This document shows positions 45,289-55,359 of a stretch of 64,000 bases of DNA, in pieces. Below the pieces are notes generated by a model that did no database searches, had not been told where the DNA came from, and was given only the letters and a program-made list of their open reading frames with translations. The stretch spans positions 47,827,176 through 47,891,175 of the forward strand of contig NC_080046.1 of the NCBI RefSeq assembly GCF_012489685.1. Reading direction: 5' to 3'. The stretch comes from Lotus japonicus (lineage: Eukaryota > Streptophyta > Magnoliopsida > Fabales > Fabaceae). Numbering within the stretch: position 1 is the stretch's first letter; each line of letters opens with the position of its first letter. The position numbers were made by a program, and so were the translations under genes.

Positions 45289-45554
45289 CTCCCTCCGTTC
45301 CTATTTATCTGTACAGGAAGAGAAGATTCACACAAATTAAGGAAAGCAATTAATTGTGTTGATTTTCATAAAAGTGTTATTTGTTTTCCTATATCACCGT
45401 TTAGAATGTATTTTATCTTTCTTCATTTATTGTTTATGTAAGGGCATTTCTTGGAAAAACATCAATTAATGCTCTCTTGAAACTGTAAGTGGAAAGTTAT
45501 ATATGAACAAAAAAAAATTCTTCAAAGTGGACAGTTAATAAGGAACGGAGGGAG
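45289..45554. mobile_element. Stowaway-like MITE, copy A
   Basis: CTCCCTCCGTTCC at one end and GGAACGGAGGGAG at the other, flanked by TA on both sides. 266 bp with no ORF. Confidence 0.88.
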
Positions 45555-45556
45555 TA

Positions 45557-48500
45557 ATTCCCAAAAAAAAAAGAAGCAGAATGAACATGGTTGGGATGAG
45601 GGTAGGATGTGAGCGAAGGAGGTTAGAACCAGAAATACTCCATCTTCCTTTTTTTGTGGATATGGTCATTTTCCCTTGATAATAAAATATGCATATATAT
45701 GGTGCACAACTATTTATGTATGTGAAATTATCAAATGAGTTGTATAAAAATCAATGATAGGTGTACTAAAAACAATATCATTAATTTAGAGGATACTTTA
45801 GTTAAGATTGGAAATAGAGTTTATCTCTAAACTCCCACTAACCTATATTTAGTAATAATATAAATACTATTAATATTAATATGATTATCTCATTAAATAG
45901 AGAGGTAATGTATTTTTACATTTGGTTCGTTCAAAAAAATTTATACATTTGGGGTAACTTAATAATTACCTTTCGAACTAACACGACTAGCTAACCACTG
46001 GCTCTAAGCAACATAAACACATATTGGGAATACTAACCGTAACAAATGATCAATGTGCTGTCTATTAATAGTGTGATCTCAATACTCTCATCTTCACTCA
46101 TTCTCTAGTCTCTTCTTCTTCTCTCTCCAGTCTCTCATCTTCACTCATTCTCTTCTTCTTCTTTCTCTGTTCTGCTCATGTTCTTCTTTCTTTCTCCATC
46201 TGTTCTCCTAGTGTCAAAGTCAAGAAGAGACCATGGTGTAACAATCTGTTTTTATGTGAAATTCAACGTTTGAGTTATCTTCAAAATGGGTTGTTACCCA
46301 TGGTCTTTACTTGATTACTTGACTGATGATAAACTGTTATGTTTAATAAAAATCATGAATTTTAATTGATCAGCCGAACTTGGTAAGGTTAACTCCTCTC
46401 TGTTTTGTTGAACTATATTCTCTAATGTGGGGCTGGGTAGGCAGGCGTTGGCCCATGTGATCTTGTAGATGGGTAGTTTTTTTGCCTTGTGTATATGCCT
46501 CTGTTTGTTTCTGCATTTCTTTGTCGGTGGGGGTGTGAAGTGTTGAAGGGAGACATAATCGACAATAAATTGATTTGGTTTGAAAATAATCATAAAAAAG
46601 TGTGCCCTTTTTCTATGTCGTAGCAAAGCATCAAAGTTAGTTCAATTAATTAAATAATTAAGCATTTCGTAAACTGCTCAAGTTTAAGCCAAGCCAGTTC
46701 AAAACTTCAAGTCCATGGAATTCACTAAAATTAAAGCATGCATCACAACAATCTTAACCTACAATTTACATAAACTGCAATAACATTTACTTTGGAAACT
46801 ATCAAGTTAAGGTTGTATTTGTTGTGAATTCAAGATATGGTAGTGAAAATGTGATGAAAGAAAATGTGACTATGAATGTATTAAATCTCTTTTTTCTAAT
46901 GTTCTATTTGTCTCATTATCTTTTTTTAATCTTACTTATTAGTAAAAAAAATATTATTGAGAGGGAGAAGATCTAGTGCTTTTTCTCCATGTCAGTGTGT
47001 AATAATATGAAGGACAATCCACATCATGTGTAACTAGTGGTAGCTTTTCTCATCATGAGTACGTTATTGTGACATTTTCACAAACACGTTATTGTGGAGA
47101 TCTCACTTATAAAACCAACTTAAACTAATGGTTATTTTAAGAACTTAAGGTAAGAATCTCGTATCACATAACTCAACTCATAAAAGATGGCATATTATTG
47201 GACAGCAAGATATATAAGAAAGTTAACATGATATATGATATAAGTTAGTGACCATACTTTGTTAGCATACATGTCTCTTTATCAACGAGCTTAAAGTGAA
47301 AGACTCTACTAGTTGCGTGACACTCATACTATTGTAATAAAAATTGAATTTATGTAAAATTCATGTATTTTTACCCAACAACTTAAATTTTTAGGATAAT
47401 TGGTGGATTGTTGGTTTATAATTAACATGCTTTGAAGGAATTTTGTGTATACTTCTGCAACTGGGCATATTTTATGCTATGGGCAGGCCTAAATAGTATA
47501 CAGTTTTTGTTAATAGGGTGCATATATTAATGGTACATGTCTTTACATGAAAGAAATTAGTTTACTGAGAAGAGTTGTTTCAAGTGAAGAGAGAACAGGT
47601 AGAAAATATGAATCTCAAGATTCTTTTTAAATAGTTCACAGATTTGAGCAAAATAATTGTTCTCATGAGAAATTCAGACTGAATGATTTACTTTTTAAGC
47701 CAAAGAAAGTAATTATCATGTTACTTTCTGGATCTACAATTACAAACAGTGAGTAATAGTGCTATATCTGATGGGACAACATACAAGAGCTCAGAACAAA
47801 ACTGGCCCATGATGAAGGACCTATCTGCTACAATTTCTCTTAGTTAGACAACAAAATCTACATTAGACATGACTAGTTTCGAGTATATCTTGGCTCTGTC
47901 TCATGATCCATTGCACAAACCCTCCAATTATAAATGTTTCAGGTGCTGCTATTTGGTTAAAGGTGGAAGAACCTGAAAAGTTAGATAAAAGTGGAATCAA
48001 GAAACATAATACAGTGGAGGCTACTAGTGCAAATGGAAACTAGAAAGTTTGGATAATGATATCTGACAAAATCATGATCAAAGGTTTATACAGTAAGTTG
48101 CATAGGTATTGATTTAACAAAAAAATTCGGTGGGGTCCTCAGTTGCACCAATAATTGAGTGGTATCCAAATTTTAGCATTTAGTTGACTACCTTTAATTG
48201 TGATGTAAGGACTAAGGACCATTCCCATAACATTTATTTGCAACTTGACTAAGGATATACAACATTTAATTCAATTTTCATGCCATTTTTCCAGGATAGG
48301 GAGAAAAAAAATATAAGTTCAGCATTTCAACCTGTGAATAATTACAATCAGAACACATCAAAAAAATATGTTGAGGATGTGATTTCTAGTTGAGAGAATG
48401 AAAGGAGCAATTAATCATGCATCACCTAAACTTTTCAAATATATTTCTTTTTGCAAAATCAGGTACTTTGGTTATCCAAATAAGGTAAAAAAGGTGACCT

Positions 48501-49020
48501 AATCTAGTTGACTAAGTCATCCCCAATTCTTATTTATGTATTCACCTCTAGATGTCACATAGTCTTTTATTTTCACTTTACCTCCTTTTTATTGTTGTTA
48601 ATTTTGTTTTTGTTTGGACAATATTGTACAGTCACTGATGAATTTATATACAAGTAACAATATATAGTTGAGCTGGGAGACATACTCTGAAAACATACGA
48701 AGGGTTCTATCATCTTGTGAGATACACCATAGGTTCTTGTAAGCATGCTTCTTAACTAACTAACCTGTGAACATTGGAAACTAAGAATATCAATGAAAGT
48801 TATAGTATGAGAAGAATACACAAGATAATAGAAGTTTTTTGCATCTATATTATAAATCGGTAGAATCAATAAAATATAAAACTGAAGAATGCCATGAAAT
48901 GGTCTTGACTAATTTGTGTTAACATAGTACTGAAATTAGACAATCAGTAGATGTTCTATGCTATGTGAAACATGTAATGATGATCTATATTTGTCATATA
49001 ATAGGAATATAACAGAGCAA
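45557..49020. other. Non-coding part of copy A
   Basis: No gene was recognised. It includes a CT-rich stretch (46085-46180) with a partly repeated CTCTCATCTTCACTCATTCT, and the dispersed repeat at 47094-47395, in which about 30 bp is missing compared with the other copies. Confidence 0.55.
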
Positions 49021-49027
49021 AATGTTA

Positions 49028-49105
49028 ACAATTCGTGCACGACTCGAACCTGTGACCGCAAAGTCACATGGAAACAACCTTACCGTTGCGCCAATGTTCG
49101 CCCTC
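49028..49105 (-). mobile_element. tRNA-derived SINE head, copy A
   Basis: The minus strand reads TGGCGCAACGGTAAGG (A box, near 49093) and, about 40 bases later, GGTTCGAGTCG (B box, near 49050). This spacing and sequence resemble the 5' part of Au-type plant SINEs. The 3' body is missing. Confidence 0.6.
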
Positions 49106-49340
49106 TACTCTAGAGAAAGGATAATTAGAAGAAATTTAGTTCTTACCCTAGTCAAAGAACCAGTCATTGTTGAAGAAAAGGATTCATCAGCGTTCCACAT
49201 GGTGACATGCATCTGTTTACCCACAAGCAAAAGGTGAACTTCTCCATTTAATTGATAAGAGATCCTCATTTTATTGTAAGAACTTGTTTGAATGCGGACC
49301 AAAGTGAAATTATTGGAGCTTATCCAGTGTTTTTGTTCCT

Positions 49341-49500
49341 AACTGAGCTTCAACAAGTGCTCTTTTGTCTGGATCCAAACACGGTCTAAGTCAAGGAAAG
49401 GAGAAAAAGTGTGTAAAAGGCTTGCCAATTTTTTCATAACTGAGCTTCATTAAGTGATCTTTTGTCTGGATCCAAACAGGGTCTAAGTCAAAGAAATGAC
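49341..49500 (+). repeat. 97-bp tandem duplication
   Basis: AACTGAGCTTCA, CTTTTGTCTGGATCCAAACA and GGTCTAAGTCAA occur at 49341 and again at 49438. Copy B has a single unit. Confidence 0.75.
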
Positions 49501-49960
49501 CGGTGGAGAAGAAAAAGATGCAAAAGAAAATTTTCGAACTTGATGGAAGATCTTCTTGTGCTGGAATGATGCTGTTGGAGAATCCAAATCGATGAGATTT
49601 CCTGCACATGAATGGAGATGCAGAATATCAAAATGGGTGATGAAAATAACTTGAAAGGGGTGGGGAAAGATGTTTTATACATGGGAGAAGAAGGGAGACT
49701 CTTGGTGATTTTGTAACCATAATCCATGATCAGGAGTTACAAAAGCAACAAATAAAACGACCAAGAATATGAAAAGGTTGTATAAAGAATTTCATAAGAA
49801 AATGATCAACGATTAGGATTAGAAGAAATGAATGGCAAAGATTGATTTCATATTGAATTACTCACAAATTTAGGTATTTGACCATGGAAAGTTTTCCACC
49901 CATGTGCATTGAAGTATTATATTACAATTTTACCCTCAAGGTTGCAAAACCTCTCCCTTT
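49501..49960. other. Intergenic, no gene recognised
   Basis: Short ORFs on both strands have no recognisable domain. Confidence 0.45.
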
Positions 49961-49964
49961 ATAT

Positions 49965-50045
49965 ATAAATATAAATATAAATATAAATATAAATATAAAT
50001 ATAAATATAAATATAAATATAAATATAAATATAAATATAAATATA
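49965..50045 (+). repeat. (ATAAAT)n microsatellite
   Basis: More than a dozen uninterrupted ATAAAT hexamers. Confidence 0.95.
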
Positions 50046-50857
50046 GATACCTTGTACACTTTACTCGTTCAATGAATTGATTTTTCTCTTCCAATCAACC
50101 ACTTTCAGTTAGAGGTTGTTAGTGGTCACTACTCACTATGTATATAATGAGTCAAAATTGATACTAAATCTTGACATTATCGACATAGTACACGGGCTGG
50201 TCTAAATGGAGTTATATTGCCAACTTTTTTCAAACTACGGATGAAAATGAAATGAAATGAAAAATATGGGTACTCATTTGATGATTATTTGATAGTTGCT
50301 ACCTCTAGTTTCTTTCGTGAACTATTATAGTATGGAGTAAAAGCATAGGTGAAGTCAAATGTCTGTTTCATATATAGGATAGAGAGAAAGTATGGTTTAT
50401 CTTCCCAAGTCTCGCATGGCCTTTTGGATAGTAGAATACGTAAATGGTAAATATGGTAAAAAAAAAATGGACCTCTGAAATTACCTACACCACTGCTATG
50501 CTTTGTTCATCTTCTTGTGATTCTATTAAGCAAGTACTTCATTGATTACATTAATTGGAAAAATTTATTGTTCATACTTTAAGTACTGGACACTTAAGGG
50601 TGACATATGAGTGTGAATAGAGATAAATAAGTGATATAATATGTGGAGTTGTAAAAAATATAGAAAGTTTGAAAAAAAAATGGAAAAAATGAGGTGTAAA
50701 TGGATCAAAACTCCATTACTTATAGTCCATCGGTTGGCTGATTAGGAAATATTGCATTTCTGTGATATATGATTTAGTCTATATCAAAATATATTGGCAT
50801 ATACCATGTAAGATGTCATAATTATCATCATTATTTAAGTGAGGTTTTTTTATGCTT
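50046..50857. other. Intergenic, no gene recognised
   Basis: AT-rich host sequence into which the LINE derivative at 50874 inserted. Confidence 0.5.
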
Positions 50858-50919
50858 AATAACAAAGAAACAAGCGTCAGGGTGGTTTTAATTTATTTGT
50901 TGACGGCATTGATGATTCA

Positions 50920-52761
50920 ATGACGTACCATCAACTTAGGCAGGTTTTTGCTCAGTATGGAGCGATTCAGAGACTGTTTTTGCAGCTCAGACGGCGGCCA
51001 GGTCGAAGAAACCGGTTTGCTTTTGTACGGTTTAGAGAGGAGCACGCAGCGAGGGAGGCAATCAAGGTCGTCAATGGTGCTTTTATCAATCAGTCATTGT
51101 TATCTGTAAAGATGGCTATGTATGAGTCTCGCTCGGGAATGAAGGGGAGTTGGAAGAGGAAGGCGTTAAGGTCCGGGAGCCCGAAGATGGTTTGGACGGA
51201 GAAACAGGGGATGCAAAAACAGGGGTCAGGATCTCACAGTAGACATGAGGTTATGTACAGTTCAAAGGAAGAAGATTGTCTCAGTTTGGAAACTTTAGCT
51301 GAAGCTACTACCTTTGGAGTTTGTTCTGTTGAGATGATACAAGATTTTCTTGATAGGAATGGCCTTGATATGATACGAGTCACGCCATTGGGGGCGAGGC
51401 AGGTGATACTAGAATTTCCAACGAAGGAAGATATGGAGGCAATTTTGAGCGACGGTAAGGACTTTTTGCAGCAGAAGTTCTCTTGTGTTGAGCCCTGCAC
51501 CAATTTGACAAGAGCACGCAGTCATTTGGTTTGGGTGGTGATAAGGAATGTGCCTGTTTATGTTTGGAGGTACGATTTCTTTGAGACTGTAGTGGCGCCA
51601 TTTGGAACGGTGATTTGTGTCGACAGTCCTATGTCGGCACGGACTCGTTATGATATGGCACGTGTTCTCATCGAATCCTCTACTCCTTTGAAAGCTTGCT
51701 GCGATGTATGTGTTTTCCTGGATGGGGAGGAAGTCGTGATTACTGTGGAGCCAGAGGTGGGGTTGAGTTCGCCTTCTTTTGTGGCTTGCTGCAAAGGGAA
51801 GCCACCGGTGATTTCATCAACGAAGATGGTGCCTGCTGAGGGTGACGACGGAGTGGAGGAGCGTTTCAGATCGAATGATGATGGGGATGCGTTACAAAAA
51901 ACTCTTGATGATTTGCGTGAATCAGGCTATGAGGAGGAGGAGTTACGTGAGATGGCACTTTTCAAAAAGTATTTTGAAACTGAGGAGTTACAGATGCCAG
52001 CAAAGCAATTTAACTTGGAAACAGGGGATCATGTAGTTTTAGCAAACAAGGAGAAGGTGGAGGCCGTTTGTGAGGTTAATTCTGAAAATCAATTCAGTTT
52101 AATTGAAGGGTTAGATGTAAACAATTTGGAGGGCGTCAAAATTGGAACGGTACCAGATTTAAAGGGGAGCGGTTACTCAATTGAAGAGTTTGCAGAGATG
52201 GAGGCTTTGGATAAATCACAAATGGGGGAGAGATTTCAGGAGGAATATTCTATTCCATTAAATGCTATTGTTCCATTTTCAAATGTTTGGGAAAGGAATC
52301 TTACCAAGGGGCATGGAATGGAATTTAAAGAAGGTCAATCATTATATAAAATGGGGGATGCGTTTCCAAATTGGTCACGGCATTATAATGCATGCTTTAA
52401 TTGGGGTGAAGGATTTGTTTGGCCAGCTGGACAAAGCAATGTTTGGATTAATCCACAAAAAAAGGCTTCTAGTAGTGAACTGAGATTAAAACTTTTAACG
52501 GATGGTAAGGGCCCAGGGGATGTCGTGTATGGCAGTATTCAGCAGGAGGAAATAACTTCAAATAATACCAAGAGAAGTTTTAGAGGAGTGAAGGCACTAG
52601 CTCGTAAAAGGGGTCAAGGAGGGCATCACAAAAATTTAATCACATGTATGGATGTTGAAGAGGGCGAGAAAGATAAAGCAACATTCGTGGCATCCGATGT
52701 GGTGGAGAGTTTGTATTCAGATGATGAAATTTTGGCTAGAATAAAACAACGAAGAGGGTGA
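50920..52761 (+). CDS. LINE ORF1 protein, RRM type
   Basis: An uninterrupted frame of 613 codons. In-frame sequence before the ATG reads FNLFVDGIDDS, so the RRM's first strand lies upstream and the natural start was lost by 5' truncation; ATG 50920 is only the first Met left. RNP1-like NRFAFVRF is at residues 31-38. A central domain (residues about 140-290, with HLVWVVIRNVPVYVWR and FGTVICVDSPM) resembles the DUF4283-like part of plant LINE ORF1 proteins. The rest is acidic. The protein would bind element RNA in an RNP. After TGA 52759-52761 a different frame encodes a basic AT-hook-like KRGRPRGSKNKSK, so a frameshift cut off the C-terminus. Confidence 0.8.
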   Translation: MTYHQLRQVFAQYGAIQRLFLQLRRRPGRRNRFAFVRFREEHAAREAIKVVNGAFINQSLLSVKMAMYESRSGMKGSWKRKALRSGSPKMVWTEKQGMQKQGSGSHSRHEVMYSSKEEDCLSLETLAEATTFGVCSVEMIQDFLDRNGLDMIRVTPLGARQVILEFPTKEDMEAILSDGKDFLQQKFSCVEPCTNLTRARSHLVWVVIRNVPVYVWRYDFFETVVAPFGTVICVDSPMSARTRYDMARVLIESSTPLKACCDVCVFLDGEEVVITVEPEVGLSSPSFVACCKGKPPVISSTKMVPAEGDDGVEERFRSNDDGDALQKTLDDLRESGYEEEELREMALFKKYFETEELQMPAKQFNLETGDHVVLANKEKVEAVCEVNSENQFSLIEGLDVNNLEGVKIGTVPDLKGSGYSIEEFAEMEALDKSQMGERFQEEYSIPLNAIVPFSNVWERNLTKGHGMEFKEGQSLYKMGDAFPNWSRHYNACFNWGEGFVWPAGQSNVWINPQKKASSSELRLKLLTDGKGPGDVVYGSIQQEEITSNNTKRSFRGVKALARKRGQGGHHKNLITCMDVEEGEKDKATFVASDVVESLYSDDEILARIKQRRG

Positions 52762-53597
52762 AAAAGGGTAGGAGGGCTCGGTGCTGCTGGGGGAGGTCGA
52801 AAAGTGGTCAAGCCTAAAGCAAAGAGAGGAAGACCAAGGGGAAGCAAGAACAAGTCAAAACAACAGGCGGAAGTGGATTTAATGTGTTCTGACGATAAGG
52901 TTGATTTTATGGACCTGGATTCAAGGGCTCGACAGACATGGAAGGTCGGGAAATAGGCGGGAGTGGTTTACAATGGTGATGAAGAGATGATGATTCAAAG
53001 ACTTAAGAATCAAATCCAATTAAATCATCCTGAGTTGCAATGATGTTTATGGGGAAGGTTGTGTTTTTGTTACTGATTGAAGGTCACTTGGTTTGTTTCC
53101 TCGAGATTTATTTGTGGTGGATGGGGGTTGCGGACATGAGATTTTGTTCTCTGTGGGTTTTTACCTATGAACTTGTTATATGCTTGGTTGGTGTGGTTTG
53201 GTATCGAGGTTTCGATGGACCTTATTGAATTGGTGACTAATGGGGAGCTGGTTTGCTGCTACTGTATGTTTGGAGGATTGTCTTAAGTTTTATAACAGAT
53301 TGGGCCACGTAATTGTTTTTTTGGTAGATAAGGGTTTGGCTTGGTGTTAGTTCAATGGTGGGTGTAATGGTTTTTTTTAGGGGGTTTTATTCTCTTGGTG
53401 ATTTGAGTACTCTTTTCCCTTTACTAGGTTTTTCCCACTGGGTTTTCCTAATAAAGGTTTTAATGAGGCTCTGTCCCAAGTGTGCTTCCCCAAAAGGAGT
53501 TTCTTATGTGGTTTGGTTTTTTGCTCTTATGAGAGGCTTGTTCTCATGGTGCTTTTCAATTTCCTTATTCAATAAAGTTTATTTTTGCTGTAAAAAA
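52762..53597 (+). other. Frameshifted ORF1 end, ORF2 start and 3' UTR of the LINE
   Basis: 52790-52956 encodes the AT-hook-like and acidic tail in a shifted frame, ending in TAG. 53039-53053 is the likely ORF2 start. The remainder is 3' UTR ending in poly-A at 53592. Confidence 0.65.
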
Positions 53598-53613
53598 AAT
53601 AACAAAGAAACAA

Positions 53614-54632
53614 AAATCAGTGATGCAAGTAGGAGAAGAAGATATCACCGAGGCGGTGAAGAAAGTGAAATAGTGTTGACAGGTTCAGGTTTGCAATGCT
53701 ATTTAATATTTAATTATAATCGAAAAAATACAAAATTAAATATGCTGAATAATAATATAGAGAGGTCTCATATATATATATATATATATATATATTATGT
53801 GTATTTATCTCTAACAGGTTTTGTGACCATAAAAGATTTGTAATCTTGTGATGAAAAAGTACACTACAGTGATGACTTTGAAGGCAAATCTTTGAGATTT
53901 ATTCAACTTTTTATAATAAAAAGTAAAAATTGTTTGAAATTGGTTGCACTTGCACCCATGACCATGAGGTAAGGCAGATGCAGAAGCTAATTTATTTCTC
54001 AATATCAATAAAGGTTAAAAAAATTGCCACTGAAAGAGATATATTGTTGTTCCTAAGTTCTAAGTAACTCTGTCATTTTCACTTTGGAAATGCTCCCAAG
54101 GACTCCCACTGGAGAAATGTCTCACTACTATAACCCTCTTCAGCTCTATATAGTTAATCATGTTAAAAGAAATGTCCTATTACATATTAAGTGACTTTTT
54201 TTATGACAAGGCGGGAACATATTCAGTGATCAATGTCGTGCTACAATATCATTTGCATCCCACCCTAATCAACTTTTTGTTACTACTTTTCCGATTCATT
54301 ATTCACACTTCACAGAAAGTTTGTGAATTAATGGTGTGGATGTGTAATATTGATCTTGTGCCAATGCAATGCTATAGCTAGCTAGCTTTCTAGTTGGGAG
54401 ACATAGTAGCAAGTAACTAGAGAATGAAGAGAGACATTATTATAATTTATCTAATAAGGGGTCTTTTTTTTTTCTAGTATGCGTCATCTATGATCTCAAC
54501 ATATCCAAGATCTTGTCATTTTCAGTGCTTAATGCTGAGAAATTGACAATAGCCCATGTTTGCAAAGAGAGGAAGGAGGATAGTGAAATCCCTGCTTCCC
54601 CAATCAATAATGGCTCTGGCATTGAAGGTGAC
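53614..54632. other. Intergenic, no gene recognised
   Basis: It contains a (TA)n microsatellite at 53770-53795. No coding domain was seen. Confidence 0.5.
53770..53795. repeat. (TA)n microsatellite
   Basis: About twelve TA dinucleotides. Confidence 0.85.
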
Positions 54633-54635
54633 TAA

Positions 54636-54916
54636 GGCCCAGTTTGGAAGAGCTTATTTGAGCTTATCTGACAGCATAAGCTCTTATGCCAGTGTTTGGG
54701 AGAGCTTATGCAAACAGCTTATGGTCTGCCATAAGCTATTTTCAGCTTATTTTCATAAGCTACTCATGATAGCTTATGAAAAACAGCTTATGCTTATACA
54801 CAACTTATTTTTAATTTATTTCAATAAATTTTTAAAAATAGCTTATGAATAAGAGCTTATGTCATAAGCGCTTATGACCATAAGCGCTTAATTAAGCTGT
54901 TTATCCAAACGGGGCC
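54636..54916. mobile_element. PIF/Harbinger-like MITE
   Basis: The ends GGCCCAGTTTGGA and TCCAAACGGGGCC are inverted repeats, with TAA on each side (54633-54635, 54917-54919) as the 3-bp target duplication. 281 bp with no ORF. The interior is full of AGCTTAT/ATAAGCT inverted motifs and can fold on itself. Confidence 0.82.
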
Positions 54917-55091
54917 TAATTGGTGGTGAAAGTCTTTGCCTTTAATTTTTAGGGGGTGGAGTAGGAAATTAAGTGACTTTGGAGAAGTTTGTGTAATGGT
55001 TTCTGCCTTTGCATGGGAACTTGTATACTATTTCAGAACCAAATCCTCTCAACGAATATTATGATGCAATGAAATCTCTTATTAGTTATTA

Positions 55092-55355
55092 CTCCCTCCG
55101 TTCCTATTTATCTGTCCAGGAAGAGAAGATTCACACCAATTAAGGAAAGCAATTAATTGTGTTGATTTTCATGAAAGTATTATTTGTTTTCCTATATCAC
55201 CCTTTAGAATGTATTTTATCTTTCTTCATTTATTGTTTATGTAAGGGCATTTCTTGGAAAACATCAATTAATGCTCTCTTGAAACTCTAAGTGGACAATT
55301 ATATAGGAACAAAAAAAATTCTTCAAAGTGGACAGTTAATAAGGAACGGAGGGAG
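55092..55355. mobile_element. Stowaway-like MITE, copy B
   Basis: CTCCCTCCGTTCC ... GGAACGGAGGGAG with flanking TA; sister of 45289-45554. Confidence 0.88.
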
Positions 55356-55359
55356 TAAT

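Larger units (their letters stand above)
44697..49434 (+). repeat. 4.2-kb segmental duplicate, copy A (with MULE insertion)
   Basis: ATTATGATGCAATGAAATCT through GGCTTGCCAATTTTT matches 55059-59264 with few differences. It contains the MULE (44729-45276), the Stowaway-like MITE (45289-45554), the dispersed repeat (47094-47395), a SINE head, and the last coding bases of the PIF gene's final exon. No complete gene is present. Confidence 0.9.
50874..53597 (+). mobile_element. LINE derivative with ORF1 but no ORF2
   Basis: A perfect 16-bp target duplication AATAACAAAGAAACAA (50858-50873 and 53598-53613) and a short A tail mark target-primed insertion. The 5' end lies within ORF1, directly before its RRM. 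ORF1 follows, then the apparent start of ORF2 (ATGATGTTTATGGGG, 53039). About 15 bases later the sequence jumps to a LINE 3' UTR (TTTTCCCACTGGGTTTTCCT, AATAAAG). The reverse transcriptase and endonuclease are absent, so the element must have been copied by enzymes supplied in trans. Confidence 0.88.

Noticed and set aside
49028..49105. Possible tRNA gene on the minus strand
   Set aside because: A and B boxes are present, but there is no acceptor-stem pairing or anticodon arm, and the flanks are SINE-like.
49965..50045. Regular short repeats that could suggest a CRISPR-like array
   Set aside because: Uninterrupted hexamer microsatellite with no spacers, in a plant genome.
50920..52761. A host RRM-containing gene
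   Set aside because: The frame lies inside a 16-bp target duplication with an A tail and LINE 3' UTR, which makes it a LINE ORF1.
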